Below are positions 9,417 through 21,669 of a stretch of DNA of 64,000 nt, in pieces (position 1 is the stretch's first letter; each line of letters begins with the position of its first letter). The notes under the pieces are model-generated. The model did not search any database, had not been told where the DNA came from, and was given only the letters and a program-made list of their open reading frames with translations. The DNA comes from Azolla caroliniana (lineage: Eukaryota; Polypodiophyta): contig JBHGNT010000014.1 in the NCBI GenBank assembly GCA_043228905.1, forward strand, positions 19,468,001-19,532,000. Direction: 5' to 3'. Both the position numbers and the translations under genes were made by a program.

Positions 9417-12400
9417 TATGAACACTGAGAATATAAAGTGAACCAACAACTCGACAAGAGAGGAGAGGGTTGCTTTATATAGCATTATCATTGTTGATTT
9501 GGGTATGACCTAGGATATCTATTACATTGACTATATAATTGGGAGTCACATCATTGAGAGTTACAAGGGAGTGAATAGATTTATGGTCATCCACCGCTTG
9601 TGTGACACACATGTTGAATAGTGTAGTCACACATGTGCACCCACTATTTTTGAGATCACACTTGACACCATAGTATGAACCATACGTACCATACGCGCAT
9701 TCGCATTCGAGAATGTTTCAATCATTTTGTGTGAGAAAAATACCCTCAAAGAATGATAAATACCATACTTTTGGATTAACTATTTATTATGAGGTAAATA
9801 AGCCTAAAAAATGGAAAAAAAACATTAAAAAAATGAGAAAAAAACAAAAAAAAATCGCAAGAATGTTTGAATAACATTCGCATTCATTTTCCAACGTAGG
9901 AAAACGAATGTTATGCTAGACGAACACGAATTTTCGGTACTATGTTGTATGTTGTACACACAGAGATAGTTGAGCTTGATATTTCCACATTTTGTATAAG
10001 TATGTGTGACAATGAAGACATGAAAAAACATCTAAGGTAAGTCTTTTGAATGTATTTTTTTGTATATCATTCTCCTATTCACTTCCTTTAAATGTTCAAT
10101 GGATTTGGAGAGGCCATACGATCTTTATTAGGAAAACTCATTTGAAGCTTTCGAGAATGTACATCTTAAAGTGTCGGGAAAATAAATTGACTCGTGCATA
10201 CCTTGTTTTACATTGATGGGATTCCTTATAAACAAATGAATTGTTTATAAGATGGTCCATCATTTTTAGAAAAATATTCACATGTCAAAGCATTTACTAG
10301 CATCACAATACATAATATATATTGGGTAAATTCTATGCACCCTAACATGAACACATGCGGCATGTCCCTTTAAAGAAAAGATAAAATCAATGCCTGAATT
10401 GCATACACATACATCATTGTGAAGACATTAACACTACTCAAGAAAACATATGTACATGGTAAGAGACAGTTTTAGGAAACAAAAAAAATCTGAACTTAAT
10501 GCCTACATTATTGTACAAGGTGACTTAGATCATAGATACAAATTTAGTTATTTGTGGTCCCACATGATCTTGAGTAATTCTGTAAAGTTTAAAGGCAACA
10601 TGTTTCACACTTTATTATGGATTTGATGATGATAGATTAATGACCACTATCATATTTATTCTCAAGTTCCACTGGAAAGCTAATGGTTTTGTCATGCAAA
10701 TATCGTTACCACCTCAATACGGGGTGGATTATTAATCAACATAGTTTAATAGATAATATTATGATGCGATTGAGGTTGCTTCGAAATTCAACGACATTGT
10801 CACATGATGGACAATTCAAACTCAATCAATGTAATGAGGGCGACATACCACGAACAAATGCAAATGCATATACACCCTTTCCACATAAAATCTGTTATAA
10901 CTAAAAAAATAGGATAAAATGTACTGGCATGGACCCACATAACCACAATTTCTCTCATGCCGCATAGATTACAAAATCATGAGATTGCTCAAGAAAATCA
11001 TGCAATATGTGTTTATGTAGTAATGTTCCCCATTATCTCACATTTAAATGTGCAAAGTACTCCAAGGTATACATCGATTTATCGTGCTACAACAAATAAT
11101 AGTAATAAAAGCTAGTAGCTCTATAACATCTTCAATGCTACTAAAGCTAATCTTAGAATGGGCAATGCACGAAAATAGGTGTTAGACATATAAATCCTCA
11201 TTATAAATTTGTAAAATATGATAAAGATAAGAATAACATATCATTGTACATAAGTATATAATATGGAAAACCTTGAAACCACGTTCAAAATCTAGTGTTA
11301 CATGATGCCCTTATTCATATTAAAAGTCAGCTATTGTATAATCAAATAGACTTTTGGTTCTTAATTTTAATAACAAACACATTGTAGTTGAATAAAAACC
11401 GAAAGGTAACTTGAAAAGTAGATGAAGATTCATCTTCCAACCATGGTCTTATATAGCATACCATTTTCATTGTTTGTTTTTGCTCTATTTATTATTTGCT
11501 ATTAAATCTAGTATGCTTTGTTCACTCTATTGTGTGCGGCTCACATCCATGACCACCCTAAACCTATATGAATCGTCTATTGAATGTACAAGTGTCCTTG
11601 TGGTCTCATAAGTTTCTTTCCAATCTTGACATGTTATGCACATTAAAGGAAAACCGCTAACAATAAGCAATTAAAACATTTCTTTCATGTTGCAGAAACA
11701 TACCTAAGGGTGACTATTAAACTCGATTGAATATTTTTGTATGCCACTTGTGGGCATTACTTGCATGTGTGGCTCAATATATGATAGTTCATCATTTGCT
11801 TGTTAGAGATATGTTCCTTCCAATATAAGAAAAGAACCATGGGACCATTTAAGCATGGATTCTTTTATGAGGAGAATCGTTAAGCAATCGAAGAGTATAT
11901 GTTAAGTTCAAATCATATCCATTCAACAAGGTACCATCTCTAATCTACTATAATGATAACTTCTTGATTGATGATTTGATAGTTTCCTTCATGTTACAGT
12001 TTGATACCTTTATGGTTTTTCCCTAGGTAAATTCTCATGAATTGATCAAGTTCACTCTTACATATACCTCTAAACACCAAGGATTCATCTATATTAATGT
12101 GCTCACTTAACTTTAGCCTATGACAATTAAATTATGATTGTAGTTGACCTTAGCATCCACATCCGTGGACCTTGATTGATGTCGTGAAGCTCAATGAAAG
12201 CTCATTATTTTTATTGATTTCATATGTATTCATAAGAACAAAATGTGCCCATATGCACCATATATTCCAAACATTTGGATTTAAGCATGAATTCAATAAA
12301 AAGAATTTCTTCTTGTGAAGAAGTTATGTGTTGATGGGAAGTTTAAAAATACCATGAACCCCTATTTTAGCCTATGGACCTTTTCCTTAGTAGAATTCTT

Positions 12401-12997
12401 CAACAATGTCTAAAGGATCATCAATAATAGATCGAATTATGAGTTGTGAGTTACCGGTCGACTACAAACTCAAGCAATGAAGATTGAAGGCCAACCCATT
12501 CCATCAAGGTAAATAATTTCTTTAAATAAATGTAAGGAGTTTTTTTTAGATCAAGGAGAAAAAGAGGGAAGGTGCGATATGAGTTTCAACTTCTAAGTGA
12601 TCTCAAGGAAAAGTTGTCCCTATCCGTAAGTGTTTTTAGAGGATCAAATCGAGGAGAGAAATAGACAGGGTGCACACAAGCTCAATTTCTCTTCATTCAT
12701 CAAGGTGAGCCTCATCCAATGAAGGCTGTGAAGTTTATTTTGTAGATTTCCTAAAATTTTAGGAGAGAAATGGAGGGGTGTGGTGTGTGGGTGTGTGTTA
12801 GAATACTTTCCTCAACAATTTTTTTCTAATTCTCCGATTAAATGAACCACTCCCTCCATTCATCAAAGTAACTATCTTGAGAATAGATATTTTATCATCT
12901 ATAATGAGGTCAAATTTGACCCATGGGACCAAATCAACATAGGTGACTCCCCCTTATGAAGGGGGTTTACAACTCTATAGTAAAAGCTCTTGATGTG
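9417..12997. other. Gene-free AT-rich stretch
   Basis: About 3.6 kb with no supported gene. Frames are short and without recognisable motifs. At 12480-12870 there are weakly repeated segments around TTCATCAAGGT and GGAGAGAAA. It is probably old transposon DNA. Confidence 0.4.
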
Positions 12998-13002
12998 AAA
13001 AT

Positions 13003-13388
13003 TGTTGAGAATCAAACTCAACTTCCCTTAGTGTGTGAACACACCCCAAAAATACAAGTGAGTGGACACAACATCACCACTATGTAAGATAACTAATGTG
13101 TTATAGAACTTAACTCCTATGACACATAGTTATTATGTAGTTAAGTTTCCCACTCTTTCCCAAGAGGTAGTTGTAGTAAGAGATTGTAGAGAGAAGGTTA
13201 CTATACATATAAGCACCTTCTCCCCTCCTGTGTAAAATGTTGGTTGTTAATCATTCTTGTGAATACAGTTTTCCGTTTTTTTGTCTACTGTGTGTCGTCT
13301 CTCTCTCTCTCTCCCCCCCCCCCCCCCACACACACACACCCTTCTATTTCATTTCCGCTGCATAGAATCATATACTTGATTCTTTATA
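13003..13388 (+). mobile_element. Probable solo LTR with degenerate 3' end
   Basis: It starts TGTTGAGAATCAA and ends TTGATTCTTTATA, inverted ends with the terminal CAACA apparently mutated to TTATA. Flanking AAAAT duplications lie at 12998-13002 and 13389-13393. A TATA-like ACATATAAGC lies near 13206. A compound CT/C/CA microsatellite (about 13297-13341) lies inside. Confidence 0.6.
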
Positions 13389-13389
13389 A

Positions 13390-13500
13390 AAATAATGCAT
13401 GTACATATGTGCTCACTCTTCTTGGTGGAAATTTGGGTTTGACTCTCACATTATCATGTCTGTTTGACAAGTCAAGATTCACCTCGATATTAATGGAAAG
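13390..13500 (-). pseudogene. LINE C-terminal fragment
   Basis: The minus strand encodes HDNV followed by PPRRVSTYV, matching the LINE piece at 37296-37700 (+), which reads HDNV...PPRRASTYV. It is the C-terminal end of the LINE family also seen at 38487-39242. Confidence 0.55.
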
Positions 13501-14685
13501 ATGCCCAAAGGCTACAAAGAACCCATACAATAAAATATAACCCTCCTCCCCACATCAACCAACATGGCTAGTAGCGGAAGCCCTCATGTAGGGTCCTTCC
13601 AAGACAGGGGGCGGAAAAAGCCATCTTGGTGGAGCAAATATCTATTTTATTCACTCCCCAAAAAAGTTGAAGATCTTTGGCTTTTTCCAAATTTCTCAAA
13701 AATGTTGTTGCTTACGAAACACAACATCAAGCTCACCAAGTATTGCCTCATATTGACCTCTTAGAGTATGGAATAACATCAACCATATCTCTTTGACTAA
13801 CTCAATTGCATTAAGTTTGACTTTCTGAAACACACATTTAAATATTGCTTTCCATAATACCCAAACTACTAAAGAAGATATTGTAGATCAAATCTTATCC
13901 TCTTCCAAACAACGAATTGGTGTAGTATAAGAGACCTCCAATACTTGTCTTCCATCGGTGAGGAGAAGGAAATCAACATACTCATTTTCATAATTTTGTA
14001 TTTCTTCAGCCAACCTTCCTCATCTCACAAAACCCCATGTGTACACTTGTTTACCATAAATAGGATACAAAATTCTCAACATTCCTTTCCAAACTACTCT
14101 AGCTATAGGATATACCCATAAAACATAGTGACATTTCCAATAAGCATCCAACCAAGAGTCTTGTACGTTACCCAATCTCCAAAATTTACAAGTTGTTGGC
14201 GTAACAACTACACACCTCCTTAGCAATTTTCTACCCATTTTTATCGAGTACTTAAAAAATGGGATTTGCTTACCTAACATTCCTTGCACTTATATGATTT
14301 GCCATTTCCACACACCAGGATCCCACAAAAGGTGATCAATGGGCTTATTCTCAGAGACCCACAATTAAGATAAACTATTTATTCATTTGGATGTGGATTC
14401 AACATCCATTTTTTATCGTTCTACCACAATGTACGAAAATGCACATATTCACTTGAGTTACAACTTCGTCTTCCATAAAGATAGAATGAAGCCGTCTAGA
14501 AGGCAAGACATCGAAATAAAGACAATCACGAGAGTTTTTATAACCCATGACTCCCAACAAGACATGTAATGATGAAAACATACCATACCAAAATAGACTA
14601 ATTTGAGAAGGCAGAATGGAAGACATTGTAACCACTCTATCCATTTTTGCATAGATAATGTTCCCTCCCCAAATTGTTCTACAAA

Positions 14686-15102
14686 TGTTAAGAATTACGT
14701 AAGTAATTAAGCAAGGGTTAATTAGTACCTAATTATGTGATTAGTTGATAAGCGGAAGATTATGTGATATGTGTGTGTGTGTGTGTGAGAGGAAGAGAGA
14801 GAGATACACTTATGAACAGCACAAGATGGAGGATGAGTAAGTATATTAACTTAGCATTATCACAATGAGGTATATATACATCTCATGTGCAAGGGTGCAC
14901 ATGTGTGAGTGGAATATAGGTACTAAGGTGTAAGTCCTATATTAAATGTACTTAGGAGTGGAGGATCTAGAATATCCCACTTAAGTACAAGGTCCTATTT
15001 AAGATGTTATAGTCAACACTTCTAACTAGATTCTATCTAGGTAACTACGAAGTTACATGGTTGACTAACTAACTAAACTAAGTTGAGCTTGATCTCTCAA
15101 CA
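14686..15102 (-). mobile_element. Solo LTR with TSD, inside LINE relic
   Basis: The 417-bp element has ends TGTTAAGAA and TCTCAACA on the plus strand. It is flanked by a perfect 5-bp duplication ACAAA (14681-14685 and 15103-15107). It contains TG and GA microsatellites (14768-14805) and a TATATATAC box near 14871. Orientation is inferred from where the microsatellite lies relative to the TATA box and is uncertain. Confidence 0.8.
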
Positions 15103-15260
15103 ACAAACATGGGTTTTGTTTTCCATCGTCGAAGAAGAAAAAATCAACTAATTTCTTATTGATCCAGCTTCTCCTGTATCAAAATCAACCTAGTTCTTTT
15201 AACATTACCCCCTCCTCTGATAGAAATAATGGGTTCATTCTGGGGGAATCACTACCATTC

Positions 15261-15758
15261 TGTCACGGACATGACAACAGTCATGTCAAGATTCAAACCA
15301 TTCACCTCTTGTATATAGTCAAGTGTTGTCAAGTGTTATGTTCTAACCAACACATCCAAATACATAGTCATGTTATGTATATCTTAATATATCATTATTG
15401 GATTATCTATTTCAAGGTCTAGGAGTTTTTAGAAAGTTCTAGAACTAGAAGGTTAGACTAGAGGGTTCTGGAATATTCTCCCAAATAGTCTAATGCATGT
15501 AATTCAACTCGCAGTATAAATACTTGTAATGTCTTTAGTCCCTTTCAAGGGATTCAACACCAGTCATTGACACATCAAACTAGTATTCTCGTTTCATTCC
15601 ATCTTGTCTCCTTCTTTATCTCTGTCTTCATGTTCTCATGTCTCTCACAACTTCTAGAGTTCCTAGCCTCGTCACTTCTAGCTCCAAGTTCGTAGCCCGT
15701 TGATTGTAGCCTCGTCATCCGTGCTCCGTTGTAGTCCGCAGTTGGTGTGTCCGTGACA
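15261..15758 (+). mobile_element. Solo LTR, heat-shock-element family, with TSD
   Basis: The 498-bp element begins TGTCACGGAC and ends GTCCGTGACA, a perfect 10-bp inverted terminal repeat. It is flanked by a perfect duplication CATTC (15256-15260 and 15759-15763). It holds heat-shock elements (15432-15478), a TATA box (GTATAAATAC near 15515) and the CAACACCAGTC motif downstream. It is therefore the same family as the LTRs at 1022 and 2274, in opposite orientation. It splits the L1 LINE relic. Confidence 0.9.
15432..15478 (+). promoter_or_regulatory. Two heat-shock elements in solo LTR
   Basis: GAA 15432, TTC 15437, GAA 15442 form one perfect three-unit element. TTC 15466, GAA 15471, TTC 15476 form a second. 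A TATA box follows about 40 bp downstream. Confidence 0.75.
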
Positions 15759-17759
15759 CATTCCTCCATACATGATGGTAGAGATTGGACCAAGTTATGT
15801 TTCAAATCCCACCATGCCTTCATGATACCCCTAAAAAACTTATCCTGGCGAAAAATATCAATGGAATGATTAAAATCTCTTAAAAACCACCATCTAATAC
15901 TATTTTGCCAGTTGCCACATGTAGAAGGCATAACCTTACCATTCAGTGGCTTAAGATTTTTTTCCATCGCTCTCCACTTGGCAACAAGCCTCTTATAATA
16001 AAATTTCCCAAAAAAACCATACATTGCAATAGATGATCAATCAATCCAAGACCACCCTCATCCTTTGGAGTTGTAATTATAACTTTCCAAGATACTTTGG
16101 CTCTCACATATGAACAATCTTTAGATCTCCAAAGGAAATTTCTAATAAGCCTTTGAACATAAGCAAGCTGACAAAATGTACCACATGGAAGCCATCAATA
16201 CTTGATTGGTGACAACAACCCTATCTACCAATGACAATTTAGCAACATTCCAAGATAACAATTTCTTCCTTATAACATTCTAGCAAAAGGTTAATACCTA
16301 CCCGACATCCTAAGTATCTTATAGGTTTACCATGTAGAATCCATTGAAACCCTTCATGTTGATACCACAAGGGGTTTACTGTAGTATTTACCTAGAAACC
16401 CACCGACTTATTCCAATTAATAATAGTTCCAAAAGCATGGCAAAATATATAAATTGTCTGCTGTACTCTACACAAATTATTGTGAGAACCTTGCAAATAT
16501 AGGGTTGTATCATTAGCAAATTGACAATCCACAATTTGCTCCTCTAACCAAGGCCATTGTGGTCCTTTTATATTCACAACATTACTTATAAGAAAACTAA
16601 TAAAAGCTTCTCAAATAATCAAATGTAAAAAAGGATATAATGGACATCCATGTCTCATTGATCTCAAAATTGAAAATGCTTCGCGCATTGTCGTACGAAT
16701 AAACATTATAAGCCTCACTGTCTTAAGAAATGGAACTTTAGTTGAAAGCACCGTTAGCCATTTGAGAGCATTCTCGCCTCTGAGAATAAGACGAGATAGT
16801 GAGTCGTTCCCGCTCTCCAGTTAGTGATGAATTTGGCGGCTTTTCCAGCAGCAGTGGAACGAAACATCAGTCCACATTGATCTAACCAAGCGGAGACAAC
16901 TGTTAACCATTGATTAGGAAAACCTAGCTTTTCCATGGTGCCCCTCAAAAAAGACCAATCTACCCCCAATCTACCCTATCATAAATCTTTTCAAAATCCA
17001 ACAATAAGATAACCAAATCCTCTTTCCTTTCTTGTGAAATTGCAACCGCTTCCCAAAATAAGAAAATGTTAATATCCAATATACTCCTATCTTGTAAGAA
17101 CTCTATTTGGGTGTTATGAATGATATCTGTTAAAAAAGGCTACTATCTCATAGCCAACAACTTAACATATATTTTGTAAATAGTATTCAATATAGTAATA
17201 GATTGCCACTTCATAATATCAACCACTACCCCTTCCAACTTCGGAATAAGACATATCATACCTTCTGCCCATTTACATGGCATAATTCCAATGTCAAACA
17301 CCTCTTGGAATGCGACAATAATGTCGTTCCCAATAATTTCAGAAAAAATCTGTCGAAAGCCTATCAGTACCGGCGCATACATGGGAGCCAATTGCATCCA
17401 AAGCAACCATTAATTCAAAAATCGAAATTGGCTTATCCAAAACAATTGTCATATGTAGTGAAACCTATGCATGCATGGTCTGCCACACACATCTACGGCT
17501 CTCCAATTGATCAAGTGTACAACATTGAGCGGGCAATAAATTGCTATAAAACTACTTGCGAATTACCTTATACATTGAGCATGTGATAAGTAAGAAGAGG
17601 GTTTTCTTCACTAAATGTATTAACACGGTGGCAAATCACATGTTTTTTTCTCATGAAAAAATATCCTCCATTGGTATTAAAATTAAAGTGGCTAGACTAC
17701 TACAATATACAAAATAGTCCAATATTACAATGAATAGTGTATACCCGTGCCAAACGACC

Positions 17760-18030
17760 CTAGTCAATCTTTCTAGGTAAAGATAAACATAAGTTGTCAA
17801 ATACTTCTTGTGCTTTGACAATTACGCCACATTTTACATACATATCCGCTAAAGCAGTGTCGACAACTAGATCCCTTTCTAATATTCCCTCTCTGGCAAT
17901 GACAACATGTATTTCTTGGTCCTTATCTGCAGCTTGCATGCTTTGAGAAACTTTCAACACGGAAACAAATCACATACATACTTGTTGTAGATGATCCATT
18001 TGGATAAAGCCTATATGAAGTGATAACCGA
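17760..18030 (-). pseudogene. PPR gene relic
   Basis: The minus strand encodes one L/S-type PPR unit (DKDQEIHVVIAREG, then TALADMYVKCG, then KAQEVFDNL) that is open only to 17760. Upstream, the L-motif sequence continues in another frame (NGSSTTSMYVICFRV), so at least one frameshift is present. It is an isolated fragment of a PLS-class PPR gene like those at 19-35 kb. Confidence 0.7.
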
Positions 18031-18477
18031 TAAAAAATGGTCAAGAGGGGAGGCTTTAGATGAAGCGCCCCGGCTTATGACCTAAAAGTTGGTTCATTAT
18101 ATTAGAGGCAAGATAAACCCTTCAAACAAAAGGAATGAAGTTCCAATCCTTTTAAGGAACTCAATCCCAGTTTTGTATATGAGGTGTTGAAGAGAGGCTA
18201 TTTTCATAAATTGCCTATAAATTGAGTAGCCTGAGCTCAAAATCCTTCCCCGATCATTTTTCTCGAGTCTCTATTATTCACTCCTAGCCTATTATGCATC
18301 TGCGGAGAGAAACTGATGCAGGGCCGAAGGCCTTTTTGATCAATGTTTTACAAATTGAGCCGGGAACCTCTGTATCACAATTGTGGAAACGTGTCTGAAA
18401 GTTCCTCCACATCCATCAGGTTTGGAAGCAAGATCAAGCATATTTCTGGAATTGGGTGAAGAATTTTTTATATGAGG

Positions 18478-18985
18478 ACCATTGCCAAATTGCTATATTT
18501 TGTACAATTTAATGTAATTAAAATCTCCCAAATTCTATTTTCTGTTCATAATTTGGTATAAATACCATAGCCCAATTGCTAATTTATGCAAATTTTGATG
18601 CGAATACTATCATCTAACTTTTATTTTTTGCGAAGTTTGGTATTAATATCATTGTCCAATGGCTTCCAACGTTTTAATGTAAATAGTAAATACCATTTCT
18701 TAATTGCTATTTTTTATTATTAATTCGATATAAATGCCATTGCCCATTTGCAACATTAGTTTTTTCATATTTTTTATATGAAAAGTATTACCTGATTGAT
18801 TTTCTTTTGCATATTTTTATGCAAATACCATCATCAAATCCTCGTATTTTTGCATAATGTGATGTCGATACCATTGCCCAATTGTGTATTTTTTGTATAT
18901 TTGGATGTGAATACCATCGCCTTGTCATGTAATTTTTTGTTTAGTTTTATGTAAACACTATCACCCAATTTCTACTTTGGCATCA
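18478..18985. repeat. Degenerate ~43-bp minisatellite upstream of PPR gene
   Basis: About eleven diverged units follow the pattern ATTGCCCAATTG..., then a T-rich stretch, then a GCATA-like block, then ATGTAAATACC. The period is 41-50 bp. The array ends about 30 bp before the PPR start codon. A plausible acceptor (CTTTCACAG, ending 19012) suggests the array lies in a 5' leader intron. Confidence 0.7.
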
Positions 18986-19017
18986 AAGAATGATTTATTG
19001 CTCCTTTCACAGCAGAT

Positions 19018-21669
19018 ATGGTAGCTCTTCAACATGCCATAATTGCTTCATTAGAGGGGATACCTATAGATGTCCCTTCTGTTGATGCCTTTATATGTGA
19101 GATTGAATATGCAAGGAAAGAGAAGAGAATAGTTCATGCTGACAGAGTTAATTTTCATATTTGTAGCAATGGACTTGATAAATTTGAAGCAATTTCTAGT
19201 TATTTGGTTCACATGTATGTGGATTGTAGAAGCTTATCTTGTGCAAAGCAATTATTTAATAGATCTTCTTGGAACGAGAGGTCTTGGGCTCATCTTGTTG
19301 ATGGATATACTAGACTCGGGATGCCATATCATGCCCACTATGTTGCATTCAGTTACATACTAGAGCTCGGTGTCCATCTCAATCACAGTGCCTCTTTTAT
19401 AACTTTCTTTCATGGATGTGCCAAGTTCAAATGTATTGAGCAAGGCCGAATGCTTCATATGGAGATGGTAAAAAAGAATATATTTGAAGAGAATCTTGCA
19501 ATAATAAGTGCTTTGGTAGATATGTACTCGAAATGTGGCCACATAGATGAGGCCCAAGATGTGTTCAAATGCTCGCCCTCTCATGATGTAGTGTTGTGGA
19601 CAATGTTGATGAGAGGTTTCCTTGAATGCGGATTTGCGAAGAAAGCACTAGATTGCTTTGATGATATGTGGCTAGAAGGAGTAGTTCCAGATGTGGTAAC
19701 ATATGTTTGTAGTCTGAAAGCATGTGGAATGATTGAAGCTCTTACAAAGAGCCGAGATCTACATGCGGAGATAGTGAAATTTGGGCTTGACAGTGATCTT
19801 TTTGTTGGAAATGCATTGGTGGCAGTGTATGCAAAATGTGGCATTGTTGAAGAAGGACATGAAATCTTCAATAAACTAGCATTTCATGATGTAATTTCAT
19901 GGAATGCACTCATCAGTGGATATAACGGAAAGGGTTATTTCAAAGATGCTATTTGCTGTTTGAATATGATGAATCATGAAATTTCTGTAGCTACTTCTAT
20001 CACATTTGTTGGTGGTTTGAAAGCTTGTAGTGGAATACGTGACATTCAAAAGGGACAAGAGCTACATGACAGGATCATAAAAGCTGGGTTCGATGAAAAG
20101 TTAGAAGTTGGAAATGCTTTGGTGGGAATGTATTGTGCATGTGGTTTAATTTTAGAGGCATGCAATGTGTTTGATGGCCTATCGATTCGGGATGTAATCT
20201 CATGGACTATACTTAGTTCAGGGTATGCCGAACATGGGTATGCTGAAGAAGCTCTTCATTGCTTTGAGAGAATGCATTTTGAGGGTATAGTTCCTGATGT
20301 TCCGATTTATGTATCTTGCTTAAACGCTTGTGCGAGCCTCAACAGTTCAGTAAAGGGGTTTGATTTGCATAATTGTGTCATTGTAGAGGGCATCGAATCT
20401 GAAGGATTTATTAGTAATAAATTGATGGATATGTATATGAAATGTGGCTTGTTTGCAGAAGCTGAAAACATATTTCAACACATGCAGGGTCGAGATACTG
20501 TGTCATGGAATGTGATCATATCAGGGTATGTTGAGCACGGGCTTTATGAAGAAGCTTTGGATTATCTTGAAAAAATGTACGATGAGGGTGTCTCACCTAA
20601 TGTTTTCACTTACATTTATAATCTGAGAGCTTGCGGACTACTAGAGAAGGGCCAAAAGGTGCATTCCCAGGTTGTCCAACAGGGTTATGAGGGAGATACT
20701 TTGCTAGGAAGTTCTATCATAGACATGTACATTACATTTGGTGCACTCGTGGATGCACGAGAAGTGTTTGATGAGATGCCTTCACAGGATAGGCTCTCGT
20801 GGATGGCACTCCTTACTGGATATGCTCAATCTGGCTTTGATGAGGAAGCCCTTCAATGCTTACTAGAGATGCAAGCTGATGGTGCATTTCCCGATGAAAC
20901 CGCGTGGGCTTCTCTCATTATCTGTGATCTACAAAAAGGAAAGAGTGAGAATGTATTCCTACTTTATGCTCAAATGCAAGATCAAGGGTTGCTTCCAAAC
21001 GTTGCGACTCTTGTGGGTATCCTAATTGCATGTGGAGATGTGGCCTCCTTGAGAATAGGTAGGCAAATTCATACATCAGTTTATAGAATGGGACATATTT
21101 CCCATTTGATGCTTGCCAATGCACTCATTGACATGTATTGTAGGTGCGGAAGCATTAAGGAAGGTGAATATATTTTTGAAGCTCTTCCATGTAGGGACAT
21201 TGTCACATGGAATACGATGATAACCGGCTATGCTCGACATGGTGAGAGTGATAGTCTTTTCTATATGCTAGATAGGATGAGAATGGAAGGAATGAACCTT
21301 GACGGAATCACACTTTTAAACACTCTAACGGTGTGTGCTCATGATGGTCTTGTCAATGAGGGTCAGAAGTTTTTCCATATTGTAATAGATTCATATGTCA
21401 CCTTGACAAGTATTAAGCATCATCATTGCATGGCTGATCTCCTTGGACGTGCCGGCCAAATGAAAGAAGCCATAGAAATATTGGAAAAGATGCCCTTTCA
21501 AGATGATCTTGTGACATGGTCAACTATGTTGAATGCTTTTAACAAGCGAGGACATCTAGACCTTGGAAGAGAGGCATTTGAAAGTGCTCTAAGAGTGGAG
21601 AAAACACATTCAGGATTGTTTATTTTGATGTCAAACATACTTGCACAGAACCATTCTTTGGAAGGTTAG
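19018..21669 (+). CDS. PLS-class PPR protein, ending in the E1 region (883 aa)
   Basis: A single-exon gene for an organelle RNA-binding protein of the plant PLS class. About 20 PPR motifs run from residue ~55 to ~810 in P-L-S order, recognisable by S motifs such as ALVDMYSKCG, ALIDMYCRCG and P motifs such as VISWNALISGY. The order is disturbed near residues 600-650, where an L motif is replaced by a P-like unit. S2 (HHHCMADLLGRAG) and an E1-like segment (SGLFILMSNILAQ) follow, then a stop, so E2 and any DYW domain are missing. Such proteins usually bind one organelle transcript and, without DYW, need a partner enzyme to edit. The ATG follows a possible leader-intron acceptor and a minisatellite. 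The long intact frame argues that it is functional. Which organelle is unclear, as no obvious transit peptide is seen. Confidence 0.88.
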   Translation: MVALQHAIIASLEGIPIDVPSVDAFICEIEYARKEKRIVHADRVNFHICSNGLDKFEAISSYLVHMYVDCRSLSCAKQLFNRSSWNERSWAHLVDGYTRLGMPYHAHYVAFSYILELGVHLNHSASFITFFHGCAKFKCIEQGRMLHMEMVKKNIFEENLAIISALVDMYSKCGHIDEAQDVFKCSPSHDVVLWTMLMRGFLECGFAKKALDCFDDMWLEGVVPDVVTYVCSLKACGMIEALTKSRDLHAEIVKFGLDSDLFVGNALVAVYAKCGIVEEGHEIFNKLAFHDVISWNALISGYNGKGYFKDAICCLNMMNHEISVATSITFVGGLKACSGIRDIQKGQELHDRIIKAGFDEKLEVGNALVGMYCACGLILEACNVFDGLSIRDVISWTILSSGYAEHGYAEEALHCFERMHFEGIVPDVPIYVSCLNACASLNSSVKGFDLHNCVIVEGIESEGFISNKLMDMYMKCGLFAEAENIFQHMQGRDTVSWNVIISGYVEHGLYEEALDYLEKMYDEGVSPNVFTYIYNLRACGLLEKGQKVHSQVVQQGYEGDTLLGSSIIDMYITFGALVDAREVFDEMPSQDRLSWMALLTGYAQSGFDEEALQCLLEMQADGAFPDETAWASLIICDLQKGKSENVFLLYAQMQDQGLLPNVATLVGILIACGDVASLRIGRQIHTSVYRMGHISHLMLANALIDMYCRCGSIKEGEYIFEALPCRDIVTWNTMITGYARHGESDSLFYMLDRMRMEGMNLDGITLLNTLTVCAHDGLVNEGQKFFHIVIDSYVTLTSIKHHHCMADLLGRAGQMKEAIEILEKMPFQDDLVTWSTMLNAFNKRGHLDLGREAFESALRVEKTHSGLFILMSNILAQNHSLEG

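Larger units (their letters stand above)
13780..17420 (-). pseudogene. Decayed L1-type LINE ORF2, split by two solo LTRs
   Basis: Read on the minus strand from 17406 downward, the pieces follow the order of plant LINE reverse transcriptase. First comes an N-terminal RT block (17406-17143: CLIPKLE, then ITILNTIYKIYVKLLAMR). Next is VDWSFLRGTMEKLGFPNQW (16969-16754), then the catalytic-box region QFANDTTLYLQG (16577-16392), where the first Asp of the xADD box is Asn. The C-terminal region follows (16024-15760 and 14650-13990), including PFFKYSIKMGRKLL, which matches the plus-strand LINE relic at 8.1 kb. Many shifts and stops make it nonfunctional. Solo LTRs at 14686-15102 and 15261-15758 interrupt the C-terminal part. 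Confidence 0.75.
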
